Source of the DNA: Cryptococcus deneoformans JEC21
Lineage: Eukaryota; Basidiomycota; Tremellomycetes; Tremellales; Cryptococcaceae
Direction of reading: 5' to 3'
Assembly (NCBI RefSeq): GCF_000091045.1
Contig: NC_006679.1
Span: 736,781 to 776,780 of the forward strand
Length of the DNA stretch: 40,000 bases
Under the pieces are notes generated by a model. It made no database searches. It had not been told where the DNA came from and was given only the letters and a program-made list of their open reading frames with translations. Made by a program: the position numbers and the translations under genes. This document shows positions 11,737 to 21,440 of the stretch, piece by piece (positions within the stretch are counted from its first letter, which is position 1; each line of letters begins with the position of its first letter).

Positions 11737-11830
11737 AAAACCCTTAGTAGACGTACAACAAACGGTAAACAATTCTTAGTAGGCGTACAACAGACGCTAA
11801 AAAACCCTTAGTATGCGTACAACAGACGGG
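11737..11830. repeat. Three tandem direct repeats, 32-bp period
   Basis: Three units begin near 11737, 11767 and 11799. The shared core CTTAGTA-N2-CGTACAACA-N-ACG starts at 11743, 11775 and 11807, exactly 32 bp apart, with a few substitutions and the preceding AAACCC partly kept. The third unit overlaps the transporter's stop codon (11808-11810) and its last codons, so the transporter's C-terminal residues are repeat-encoded. The function is unknown; local slippage duplication is enough to explain it. Confidence 0.85.
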
Positions 11831-13528
11831 CGGTTGCATCTCCGCTCCTGAGCTTCTTGTTGACTTGCTGGAGCCATAATCGCATGGTCCAAGTGCAGAT
11901 AATGACACCCGTCACGAAAGCGGCATTGGCAGACATGGCCATGAGGTATCGGGGGCTGTCGGATGCAGGGTAAAGATATGGTGTGTAGATGAAAGAAGCC
12001 ATTGCGATGCAGTTCATAATCGAAAGAGCACCGGCCTTTTTCTCTGGCGTCTGACCGCAGGTGGCAGCGACCCATCCGATGATGATCGAGTTGGCCGAGT
12101 AAGCACCGGTGGCAAAGAAGAACAGAGAGATGAATCGGACAGCAGTGTTGAGGGAAGAAGCGGCCATGATGAAACCGACGAGGGCGACAACCATGCCGAA
12201 AGTAATGTGTATCGACCTCTCGTTTCGTCGACCGGAAGACCAAGCGAGGGCGATACTGAAGCCGCCGGCAACAAGATACGGCGGGCAAGTGATGACAAGG
12301 GTAATGGTGGTGCTGTAGCCGAGGGTCTTGACGACGGTAGGGAAGAACGAGTTGAAACCGCAGGCTGCAAGGTGCAAGGTCTGGAGCAGAGTAAGTAACC
12401 AGAGCTTGGGGTCAGCGGCGGCCTGCTTGAGTCCGATAAGCGTGCCCCTGCTCTCCTCGAGGCCGACGGTGTCTCGCTCCATTCGGGAATGAGCGAGTTC
12501 TCGCTCCTCGGGTGAGAGCCAGCGAGTCGTGAGCGGGTGATCCGGAAGGAGCCAGATCGCAACGATGGAAATACCGAACGTGACAACACCCAGGATGATG
12601 AAGAGCCATCTCCAGCCCGCCAGTCCGTGGACACCTTCGAGAGTTGCGAAAGTCGCAGCACTGATCAAGCCGGCGCAAGCAGTTGCGATAATGTTGGCAC
12701 CTTTTGTCCTTAGCCCCGTGATCCGATAATACTTCTAAAATGACAGACTTACTGTAAAGGATAGAAATACGAGTGGCAATCTCCCTACGGGTGTAGAACA
12801 ACGAAAGCATGTAGATGGCACCGGGGTAGAAAGGAGCTTCGGCGAAACCGAGCAGGAATCGAACGGCGAAAGCACCCGAGAAGTTTTGAACGGCAGCGGT
12901 AGATGCAGAGACAATCGCCCATGCCCTAAAGATTAGGGGCCGCTGAAAATTAGCCTCAACCAGATACAATGGTGAAGAAACTTTTAAACTCACATCATCC
13001 AGCAGGCCATCCAGAGAGAGGGTCGAATCTTCTTGGTCGCCATCAACATGTTTGAGGGAATCTGATTTTGTCAGTCTCAAATGTTTTGTGCCGCCAGTTG
13101 CGCAATAGGTAAGAATAACTTACCTGGATCAGGGTGTAGCCGGCGTAGAGAACGGAGACACAGATGTTGAACTGGTTACCAGTGAGGCCGAGGTCCTTTT
13201 CGAAAGAGTTGAGTCGAGCGTTGGCAATTGCATTCTGGTCGAGCTTGTTCATGAAGTACATGCAGAAGACGATGGGCATAATGTGCCAATCCAGCTTGCG
13301 GAGCAAAGTTCTTTCCTCTTTTGAATATTCGGTATTGGAACCGAACTGGTCGGCCTTAGTATTGACATCGGGGACCTCTGAGACTTTCTCGACGTCTTCG
13401 GTGTGTTCGGCGTAGGCCTTGCTGATGGAATCGGCGCGGCTTTGGCTCAACTCGAGACCACCTGCAGGAGGGTTGATGATATTAGTGGCCGTGGGAGCAA
13501 TGTGATGATTGTCGAGTTGCGACATCAT
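11808..13528 (-). CDS. MFS transporter, allantoate permease (Dal5/ACS) type
   Basis: Predicted plasma-membrane proton symporter for an organic anion. Exons 13528-13124, 13061-12994, 12925-12753 and 12700-11808 join in phase to 512 residues, the normal length for this family. A cytosolic N-terminus (about 80 residues) leads to KLDWHIMPIVFCMYFMNKLD, the typical first helix, followed by about 12 hydrophobic segments. The ACS-family motif RFLLGFAEAPFYPGAIYM followed by YTRREIATR is clear. The substrate cannot be read from sequence; fungal relatives carry allantoate, nicotinate, pantothenate or sugar acids. Two ATGs (13528, 13525) are possible starts. The gene diverges from the DapA-family lyase gene, which suggests shared control and that the lyase may act on the imported compound (inference). 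The stop lies in a tandem repeat. Confidence 0.88.
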
Positions 13529-13609
13529 AGAATGAATGTCAAGTTGATTGATGTGTTGCTAGAATTTTCGAGGGGAATGGGGGCTCAAGTTGTTTCCCTG
13601 TGGCTGGTT

Positions 13610-13617
13610 TTATAAAA
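13610..13617 (-). promoter_or_regulatory. TATA box of the transporter gene
   Basis: TATAAAA on the minus strand lies about 80 bp upstream of the transporter start codon, inside a TTTTATAAAA palindrome. Confidence 0.55.
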
Positions 13618-13863
13618 TCGTTTGAGACCTCGGGGGTCCCAAAAACACGGGTGCAGAGAACCGTGGAGAGGAGTGTGTTGTCTGCCCCGGAGACTCACCT
13701 TTTCAACGAAGGAACTTTGCGTTTCTTCCTTGGATGCAACCAGCCGGACGGATCACGGCGGCGTTATTGCTCTGTTCAGCATCATTGCAACAGGGATCGG
13801 CCATGATTCATTCGCTATCTTCAACGCCATCGACGACTTTTTTTGTATCACCAGACCAGACCG

Positions 13864-13887
13864 TCCACGGAAGCATCCTCCCGTGGA
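13864..13887. promoter_or_regulatory. Inverted repeat with CGG-N10-CCG, candidate Zn2Cys6 binding site
   Basis: TCCACGG and CCGTGGA form perfect 7-bp arms around a 10-nt spacer. Zn2Cys6 dimers commonly bind CGG half-sites in this orientation with spacing fixed by the protein (for example N10 for Put3 and N11 for Gal4). It lies about 250 bp upstream of the lyase start and 340 bp upstream of the transporter start. Binding is an inference. Confidence 0.55.
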
Positions 13888-13916
13888 GACAGACATCCGG
13901 GCGGTCATCTCCGAAG

Positions 13917-13954
13917 CTAAGGGACGGATCAGTGCCTAAGGGACGGATCAGTGC
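13917..13954. repeat. Perfect 19-bp tandem duplication
   Basis: CTAAGGGACGGATCAGTGC occurs twice head to tail (13917-13935 and 13936-13954). It sits about 30 bp from the inverted repeat, and each unit carries a CGG. Confidence 0.9.
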
Positions 13955-14010
13955 TTCCGGATCGACGTCGAATGTGGAGGCAGGCCACAAATGAACAGCG
14001 CCTGGCAAGA

Positions 14011-14018
14011 TATAAAGG
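14011..14018 (+). promoter_or_regulatory. TATA box of the lyase gene
   Basis: TATAAAGG lies 129 bp upstream of the lyase start codon, followed by a C/A-rich leader. Confidence 0.55.
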
Positions 14019-14139
14019 CTCGACCATCGATGTTCAAGAGACCATCAATCACCAGTTCTCCCAATCTTACACAGCTATTCCTAGCCAACACTACCCCACT
14101 TCACCACACATTCACACAACACCAACCACTCAATTCAAA

Positions 14140-15234
14140 ATGACCGCCAACGGTTTCTCCGACAATGTTTCCAAGTTCTCCAACCCCCGAGGCCGAGTCG
14201 GCTTCGACATGAGCGGTATCACTCCTGCTCCCGTGAGTTTTCCCTTTGACTCCCATCTAATTGTACCTTAAGCAGAGTTCTGACTCCTTCCAGGTCACTC
14301 CATTCAACGAGGACGGCTCGGTCGACTACGAGGCTATCCAGCGTATTGGATCTTGGCTTGCCTCCGTCGAGGGTGTCAAGGGTCTCGTCGTTCTCGGTCA
14401 CGCCGGTGAAGGTACCTTCCTCACCTCGGAGGAGCAGGTCAAGGTTATCAAGGCCTTTGTTAAGTCGGTTAACAACGAGATCCCCATCATTGCCGGTATC
14501 ACCCGAGAGGGCAACTACGTTGCTGGTCTCGAGGCGAAACGCGCAAGAGAAGCCGGTGCCGCTGCTGGTCTGCTTTACCCTTCGCACGGATGGCTCCGAT
14601 TCGGCTACCAGACAGGTGCTCCCCAGGTTCGTTACAAGGAGGTCTACGAGGCCTCGGGTCTCCCCCTCATCCTCTTCCAGTACCCCGACAACACCAAGGC
14701 AACTTACGACCTGAAGACCCAGCTCGATATCCTTGCCCAACCCGGTGTCTTTGCCAGTGAGTAACATCTGTTGTCTGTTCCAAAGAAGTCTCCTGACCCC
14801 TTGCAGTGAAGAACGGTGTCCGAAACATGCGACGATGGGACCGAGAGATCCCTGTCATCAGGAAGGCACGACCCGACATCTACATTCTCACTTGCCACGA
14901 CGAGTACCTCCTCCACACTACTTTCGACGTCGACGGCATGCTCGTCGGTTACGGTAGTATTGCTCCCGAACTTCTCTTTGAGCTCCTTAAGGCCGGTAAG
15001 GCTCATGACTACAAGAAGGCTCGAGCCATCCACGACCAGCTCCTTCCCGTCACCGCCGCTGTCTACCACCGTGGCTCCCACATGGAGGGCACCGTCGCTC
15101 TCAAGCATGCCCTGGTTGCCCGTGGGATCCTCAAACACGCCACCATCCGAGGTACCCTTTTGCCCCTCCCCGAAGGTGCCGACAAGGAAATTTATGATGC
15201 GATCTCTGCCGCAAAAATTGCCAAGGTCCAGTAA
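14140..15234 (+). CDS. DapA/DHDPS-superfamily aldolase or dehydratase
   Basis: Class I (Schiff-base) lyase of the dihydrodipicolinate synthase/N-acetylneuraminate lyase superfamily, predicted TIM barrel. Exons 14140-14232, 14294-14756 and 14807-15234 join in phase to 327 residues. Seen: ITPAPVTPFNEDGSVDYEAI at the N-terminus, the loop GHAGEG (66-71) where family members usually have GTTGE or GSTGE, Tyr161 in QYPDNT as the likely proton relay, and Lys187 in FAMKNG as the likely Schiff-base lysine; an intron splits the codon just before this Lys. Fungi do not make lysine through DHDPS, so a catabolic role is expected, such as cleavage or dehydration of a 2-keto-3-deoxy acid. The substrate is not determined. 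The start ATG has an A-rich context (TTCAAAATGACC). The gene diverges from an organic-anion transporter and is followed by a Zn2Cys6 gene. Confidence 0.88.
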
Positions 15235-16430
15235 TAGATACGTTTCCGTTTAGGCATTTGATTTGAAGGGTTCATTTTCTTACTGGATATGTATGCCATT
15301 GTTAGTGTATGCATTTGTAATTCGTCTTGCATCGGTGGCTCTCATGGGTACACAAAATTCTCCCCTTCCGTGCTTATGCTTGTCAAAAGCAGGTCACCGT
15401 CGCTTTGTCATCATCCGCTCACGATGCCATTCAGATTGAGTTCAACCTTGGGCTCCACCTGTAGCACTCTACCAATATTTATTATTATAGCCGTACAGGT
15501 TGGGCCCCGCCGTGACAGGCGAGGAGGGTTGTATCGTTAGGTAGTATCCTTAGTCTGTTCAAATCGAAATTGACGCCAGTGCAACCGCAACAATGCCGAC
15601 TCTGAAGGAAACGACTTCCTCTAGTAGTAGTAGTTGCTGCTCAGCCAAACAGCAGAAAGCATCCATACATGACTCTTATTCAGGAAAGCCCAGCTGTAAG
15701 CGGCGATGTTTCTATCGGGAAGTGCAGCAGACAGTATTCCATTCCACTTATTAGCACACATACACTCTCTCAACCTCGCTCTACATTGTCCAGAGATTCA
15801 GAGATAATCATCGGGAAAGGGGGGTTGGTATCGGCATGAGCATCTTTGCTCAATACAGCATTCAGGGGGGGAAGCTCCTCTCTTTCTCTTACTTGTCATG
15901 GACTCATGCATCCGTGTCGTACTCTGGCAGTCTCACGGGTCAACAGGCATCCGTGCTCGGCATTTGCCTCGTCATTCAGTCAGAATCCCTGTTATTCTCA
16001 TGGCTTTAGGTACTCTTTACTTACAATGAACGGTCTTGCTCAACACGCCGCCAGAATGACTGTAAACCAAAACTGCTTATCCATAACCACAACTGGAAAT
16101 CCCCCTCTAAGCCCGTATTTCACAACATCTAGAACGACTTGCGAGTTTTGAGCATCAGTAGTAATGCTGCAGACGACTAAATCTATCCATTGAAATGCCC
16201 AGAATGCGATAAATGTATATGAATGCGTTGGTTGTCTCAGTTATACAAACTGCTGCCCTAATATGTCTATGCCAGTGCCAAAGGTATGCCTATGTGAATG
16301 CGTGATTATGCTCCTGTGACCAGCGCATCGTGCCCATTGTCGATGTCATCGCAGTTCTTCCTCCTTCCATGCACCAGCGAACCAAAATAAACTTGACTCG
16401 GCTCAGCTCCACTCAACATCACCTCAACAA
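15235..16430. other. Convergent intergenic region
   Basis: About 1.2 kb between the lyase and the Zn2Cys6 gene, both of which end here. No conserved reading frame, RNA gene or repeat was recognised. Confidence 0.4.
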
Positions 16431-19124
16431 TCATCTCCCTTCTCGTCCAGTTTCATGTCCACCCCCGGCCCAATCTCCCCCGGCAAAGAAATCCCAAGGC
16501 ATATCACCCAAGCCTCCGCTTCCACCCTCTTCACCCACGCCACCTGGCCAGTAAGGGCCTATCCCATCATTCTGTGCCGGCAGCCCGAAACCAAAGTTGT
16601 ACATGTCCGAGAAGCCAAGGTCGGCGACAGGTTGCTGAGTTGCACTGTCGTTGAAGAGCGTCGATGGCTGCATGCCCAAGAGCTGTTCGAGCGAGAGCGG
16701 CTGAGAGGAAGGAGTCGAGTTGAGCATGGGAAGCAGTGACCACGGGTCTGATGCTGTCGGATTCGTGTGGTGGGGGAGCTGAGTCGGCCACTGTACCGTC
16801 GACGAACCTGTACCAGGACCGGCCTCGTGCGACATGCCCGACATGTGATAATTCGCTCGAGAGTCGAACGAGCGATTGCCACCAGAGTTCTCTGGCGTGA
16901 CCGAACTCGGCCCTAGGTTCCAATCGGTATGGTTGTTCTCATCGGTGAATCCTTCGGGAAATACCATCGACTTCCCGGACGAAGACAGATCTGGGCGGAT
17001 TGCGCTTGCACCGAGTCGAGGGGAAGCTGGTCTGCTTGGGTCGTCATCTGGTCCTATACCAACAATCTTGGCAAATTGGATCGACACGTTGATCAAGATA
17101 CGGTACGTGGGGGCCAAGCGGCTCTTTTGAGCAAGGTTCAATGTCGCCGATATAATGGCTCGATCCGAGGCGACGTGTTGGTCGTTGAAATCGACTAAAA
17201 AGGGCAGGGACAGGATGAGAGAAGCATGATGGACGTAGTAGTAGTCGTACCAGACCTCTCCTTCGAGCGAGGCGGCGCTCGCCAAGGAGAGTAAAGCCTC
17301 CATGCAGCTTCTTGCGGCGGACAGGGACGTTTGCGACAATGCGGTGATTGCACTTGCTAGACCTGATGATGAGTTAACGTGAAGAGGCGATTGGGAATTA
17401 TCGAGATCATGATTGATTTTGCAAAGTAAATACGGTCGGCCTAGCACAGACCGCAGGTGATTGTATGTCGCGTGAAGAAGACGAACTGTCCGGCGATGTT
17501 TTGCCGTTGCAAACTGCGCTGTATATCTCAGATGTGGCGGGAGTGACCGGTCCCATTGAAGCAGCAGTTCGTCTAGCTGGTTGGCAATGTCGGTAGTCGC
17601 AGTCAACCGGTTAGGCTTGTCAAAGTCGGAAGAAATGGCGGCCGTGAAACGTTTGATCTTGGTCGAAATGTCGCCTAGCTTGACCGCCTGTTCCAAGTAG
17701 CCCGGTGGCGAATCTGCGCCATCCTTGACCGCCTCGTCTGGCAAACTCGCACTGACGTCCGGAGTCGACGTCGCGCTCGGCCGACCGAGTATAAAGCTCA
17801 GATTCTGCTCAAAGAGATACAGTGTCCACCATATGATCCGCCGAGTATTGCGCTCGATAAAGTCAAAGTTTGCATTTTCGCCATCCCGCTGCATGCCTAG
17901 GGCGACAGCCATATGAGCAGCGTGTCCCACCAGCATCCAGGCGGTATTGCGTTCGCCGGCATTATGCTGATACAGACTGAGCAGAGCTAGGGCCTGCACG
18001 TTTGATTGTGTTGCCGTGAGGACGAGTCGCTGCATCCCCTCGCGGATGACAATGGCAAGATACCGGCTTTGGATAACTGTAGCTTCCCGCAGACCGTCTC
18101 GTTCTAGAGCTTGAGCGCCCAGTACAAACACCATACACAGGACACATAGCCACCCGGGCTCAAGATCTTCTAAGCCGGCTTCATTCCTGGATGACCATAT
18201 TGATTCGTAGCGAACCTGAAAACTTCCTCGATGAAAGAGATTAAAGTTCAGATGCACCCGGTCAAAGAAAGCGAGAACAAGTTTGTCTGCCAGCTGGCGG
18301 GGAGGCATGATGTCTATCGTCCGACGGGTGATGGAGTGTGGTATACTTCTGGGGGTTGTTCGGTCCTGAGGAGACGGTACAGGACCGACATCAGAAGGGC
18401 ACGATCCTATACTTTCGCTCATGGGGGAGGCCTCGTTTTCTCCAACCATCACAGGATGCCCTGGTATACGCGCTTCGAGAGCTGTAGTCCGATCTGACGA
18501 GGTGAATTCATTTGCCCGCTGTTGTCGTCTGTACCCCACACGATCGAATGCAAGCGTGTATGCACTCGACTTTTTGACTAGGTGCCGGATCGTATTTGCA
18601 AACTGGTACGAGCTTGCCGGACCCACGTAGTGGTATCCGCCTCGAGGTGCTGGGATGAGCCCTCCTTCTGGTATACGTAGGTTTTGTACCGAGTCGAATA
18701 AGCTGCTGCCTTCTTTGGAAGCAGAAGTTGTGCCCGAGCTTTCCCTGTCGCTCAGTTTCGGTAGTGGATCCAGATCCTCCCCTTCGTCTTCAAATCCCGA
18801 CAAATCGAGCCCCTGTTTCCGCGCCAGTTCGCATATATCGTCGACGCTTTCGACATTCTCGCCGGGATACAATCGCTTGATCAAGGTGTCGAGTGCACGG
18901 TATCTCAATTGTAGCTGGTCGTAGCTAGCGTAGACCCTTTGTTTCCGAGGTAAGGTTGATTCGCAATTGAGACTGAGCTGTGCGCATGCTGCGCAAGGGT
19001 CGTTCCCCCCTGAGATGCGGATGCAACGGATTTTGCGGACCTTGCACCGATCGCATGATACCGATACTCTCTGACGTTGGGTGTCGGGTACGCGTCGCTT
19101 GAGCTTCTTTTGGGGAGGTTGCAT
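16431..19124 (-). CDS. Zn2Cys6 transcription factor with fungal-specific domain, intronless
   Basis: Nuclear regulator of 897 residues in one uninterrupted reading frame. The zinc cluster is at residues 24-54, C24-X2-C27-X6-C34-X9-C44-X2-C47-X6-C54, preceded by a basic stretch (KKLKRR) and followed by a short linker with a possible dimer helix (QLQLRYRALDTLIKRLY). The middle (about 280-690) matches the fungal-specific transcription-factor domain, with ADKLVLAFFDRVHLNFNLFH and RRIIWWTLYLFEQNLSFILG. The C-terminus is Gly/Ser/Pro rich with W/F in acidic context, a possible activation region. Lack of introns in 2.7 kb is odd next to genes with up to 14 exons. It lies close to the transporter-lyase pair, so local control is a reasonable inference. 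Confidence 0.9.
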   Translation of the reverse strand: MQPPQKKLKRRVPDTQRQRVSVSCDRCKVRKIRCIRISGGNDPCAACAQLSLNCESTLPRKQRVYASYDQLQLRYRALDTLIKRLYPGENVESVDDICELARKQGLDLSGFEDEGEDLDPLPKLSDRESSGTTSASKEGSSLFDSVQNLRIPEGGLIPAPRGGYHYVGPASSYQFANTIRHLVKKSSAYTLAFDRVGYRRQQRANEFTSSDRTTALEARIPGHPVMVGENEASPMSESIGSCPSDVGPVPSPQDRTTPRSIPHSITRRTIDIMPPRQLADKLVLAFFDRVHLNFNLFHRGSFQVRYESIWSSRNEAGLEDLEPGWLCVLCMVFVLGAQALERDGLREATVIQSRYLAIVIREGMQRLVLTATQSNVQALALLSLYQHNAGERNTAWMLVGHAAHMAVALGMQRDGENANFDFIERNTRRIIWWTLYLFEQNLSFILGRPSATSTPDVSASLPDEAVKDGADSPPGYLEQAVKLGDISTKIKRFTAAISSDFDKPNRLTATTDIANQLDELLLQWDRSLPPHLRYTAQFATAKHRRTVRLLHATYNHLRSVLGRPYLLCKINHDLDNSQSPLHVNSSSGLASAITALSQTSLSAARSCMEALLSLASAASLEGEVWYDYYYVHHASLILSLPFLVDFNDQHVASDRAIISATLNLAQKSRLAPTYRILINVSIQFAKIVGIGPDDDPSRPASPRLGASAIRPDLSSSGKSMVFPEGFTDENNHTDWNLGPSSVTPENSGGNRSFDSRANYHMSGMSHEAGPGTGSSTVQWPTQLPHHTNPTASDPWSLLPMLNSTPSSQPLSLEQLLGMQPSTLFNDSATQQPVADLGFSDMYNFGFGLPAQNDGIGPYWPGGVGEEGGSGGLGDMPWDFFAGGDWAGGGHETGREGR

Positions 19125-20036
19125 GGCGGGTCCGGGCCGGATATTTTTAATGATGTAGAACTGGCTCTTGGGGATACCTCAACTGTGTCTCTAGTGCGCA
19201 ATCAGCGCGTTGGTATTCCACAGGCGGAGGCAGAATGAGAATTGGACGTATGGAAAAGCTGATAGCTTTGAGTGAGGGGACGGATGTGTGGTCATGGGGA
19301 CTCGTCAAGGGTCCGAGATTAGATCAGGGGAATAAAGACGTACATGTCAGGTAGTATGCCCAAAAGGTGATTAGCTGGTCAAAGATCGACGGTATCGCCC
19401 TTTAGGAGCGGACGCTACACGAAAAGGACGAGAGAGGTCTGGAGGAGTTGTGAGTGTCGATGGGAAGATGTTGATCAATGAGGGACAGAGCTGTCATACA
19501 CTACAGTGAAGAAGAAAGTTCTCTATCTGCACGCTCGATAAAAGGTCACGGATGGTGAGGAGATTCTCCATTGCCCCCTTGCTTTTCCCCCTTTGGTTTT
19601 ATATTTCGGATTGGTCATGGTCCCGTGTCGCTCCTTTCTACATACGTCGCGAAACGGAACCAAATTTGAGGTGAACGGGGACTTTGTGACCGTCGTGCAT
19701 GAAACTGGGCTATTTAAAGGCGCATAATTCATCTGTAAATGCCTGATTCTATAGTGTCATCTGGTAAGATTTTACGTCTTAATACCTTTGTACGCATAAA
19801 CAATATGGTCGTTAAATGTTCGGGAAAGGCCAAAACCACCCCGACGGGCCCCTCCCCCCCGAAAGTTGCAGCCCTTCCTCGGATCTTCGTGCCTCGTCGG
19901 AGACAGACTAATGTCCGTCGAGGGGCTTGTGTCGAGCCTACAGAAGATGCCGAACACCAACAAGAAGTCGTGCGTATCGAGCGATCGGGGACCGGAAGCC
20001 GGGAAGAACTCTTACGAAACGTTGGAAACGGCATGA
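19125..20036. other. Upstream region of the Zn2Cys6 gene
   Basis: Holds the promoter and leader of the intronless regulator on the minus strand. A 121-codon plus-strand ORF at 19739-20104 is open but has no recognisable domain; its end overlaps the proposed first exon of the small membrane-protein gene in another frame, so it is not called as a gene. Confidence 0.35.
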
Positions 20037-20459
20037 ATGAAAAAGACTTTAAAGGTATGGGGTTCCATGGAAGCAAATATCAGACCCTAGATTCCAAATT
20101 TTAGATTCCAGTGCTCCTCTCATGCTGTGGGGTTTGTGGGTTTTTTCTACTTTTTACACAAGGCATCCTTTCCCGAATTAGACGCCGAGAAAGGTTTACT
20201 CCGATACATGGGCATGTTCCAATTCGGAATAATCAATGGTGGTATTACCAGGATGGGAAGTTTCTATCATCAATCATTTATCCATACTTTATACTTTAGT
20301 CCTGTTTTACATGCTCTCCGATACGCCGTCAATCAAATTTGAAATGGATAGGTTCCAAAAGATAATCCAGAATTAATTAAAATGTATCAGGAGCAAAGAA
20401 TGAGGTATGACAGGACTTCGAGTGAAAAATATTTTACCCACGAAGAAGCACAGATATGA
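20037..20459 (+). CDS. Possible small single-span membrane protein, four exons
   Basis: Tentative model: exons 20037-20054, 20112-20193, 20252-20259 and 20352-20459 join in phase to 71 residues. The product starts MKKTLKCSSHAVGFVGFFYF, has one hydrophobic segment and then a charged tail ending RTSSEKYFTHEEAQI. Evidence: both long exons read as sensible protein in frames that only splicing can connect, the first intron is 57 nt with GTATGG...CAG, and the second is 58 nt. Weak points are the 8-nt third exon, the GTTTAC and GTTTCT donors, and an uncertain N-terminus; more 5' exons may exist. The size and layout recall accessory subunits of mitochondrial inner-membrane complexes, but I do not recognise a family. 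Confidence 0.4.
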
Positions 20460-21440
20460 AGTGGCGGTGGCGTGTTATCTCACACCAAGAGTGATTTTAC
20501 TCATGAGCGGCTTGCCGTTATGCGTAATAGCTTGGTAAATGAAAAAAAGGAAGAAGAATGAATGGATGAAATACGAGAAGGCCATGCGTCTCTCTTCTGT
20601 GCTGCGATCGTCGGCTAGATACGAAAACAATAGCAGCGGAAAAGATAGAGAAGGGCTGCAGCTGAGAGAGGTGGACAGACGTTGTTTGACTTTGCAGTGT
20701 AAATTTCATGTATTATAGCTGGGGCATACATTTTATGCGTTTTGCAAGAAAATACTACTAGCGTTGAAATAAGAAGAGGAAGAAAGAAGGAGACAGTGAG
20801 TCAGGCACGCTATCGGAATTACTTGATTGGGAAAGAGATCCATCCACGGGTGGGGTAAAAACAGGGAAAGGCAGGGACACTTTCGTCATTCTAGCGGAAT
20901 GCCCGAGGAAGGAAGGGCGGAATACGAGAGGCTGTATAGTTTTTGACGCACGACTCCACGGGGCCTACTTTTTTCCTCGGCCTTGCCCCGCACACACAGT
21001 CTAGGGGGCCCACTTCTTTTGCCGTTTCTCCTCATCCCTCTCTACAAAATACAGCAGCCCCCAGCACATAGCCGCTTCGCCAGCTCTGCCTTATAGACAA
21101 ACTCTCTTTCATACATCCATAGACCCCTAGACACTGTACTAGAAGGTAAGTCAATTCACACTGCATCCGGCACATCCGCACCCGAGAGCGCACAGACACC
21201 CACGACGGCCCGGGTGGCTTGTCTGTCTGGTTTACGACACCTTTTTCCATGCGTTTTTTACCGTCCCCATCAACTCGCCAGCAATCAATCCTTTGGCCAC
21301 TCTTCTCTTTTCACTTTCTTCCTGGTATTTCCCTTTGGCGTCCAACACTCGCCTACACTTAGATATTGCCTACACACGAACCGCGGCTGACCATAACAGT
21401 CGCTTTCACCTACTAGTCTCATCTATTCAGACATAGACCA
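20460..21440. promoter_or_regulatory. Promoter and long leader of the bHLH gene
   Basis: About 1 kb without a conserved frame. A consensus donor (GTAAGT) at 21146 and acceptor-like CAG at about 21430 suggest a leader intron of some 285 nt. If it is not spliced, the leader keeps a 37-codon upstream ORF at 21249-21362. The C/T-rich stretch from 21290 onward resembles a fungal leader. Confidence 0.4.

Larger units (their letters stand above)
13529..14139. promoter_or_regulatory. Divergent promoter of the transporter and lyase genes
   Basis: The 611-bp spacer serves both genes. It contains a TATA box for each direction, an inverted repeat with CGG-N10-CCG geometry, a 19-bp tandem duplication and several other CGG/CCG triplets. 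Such an arrangement suits joint regulation by a Zn2Cys6 protein, for which the gene at 16431-19124 is the obvious local candidate (inference). Confidence 0.65.

Noticed and set aside
12014..12661. Long minus-strand ORF overlapping the transporter in another frame
   Set aside because: It is Ser/Arg/Pro-rich shadow coding opposite codon bias; the transporter frame carries the conserved helices and motif.
19739..20104. 121-codon plus-strand ORF upstream of the small membrane-protein gene
   Set aside because: No domain; a 115-codon ORF is open on the opposite strand over the same DNA; its 3' end does not splice in phase to the downstream exons, while a shorter overlapping frame does.
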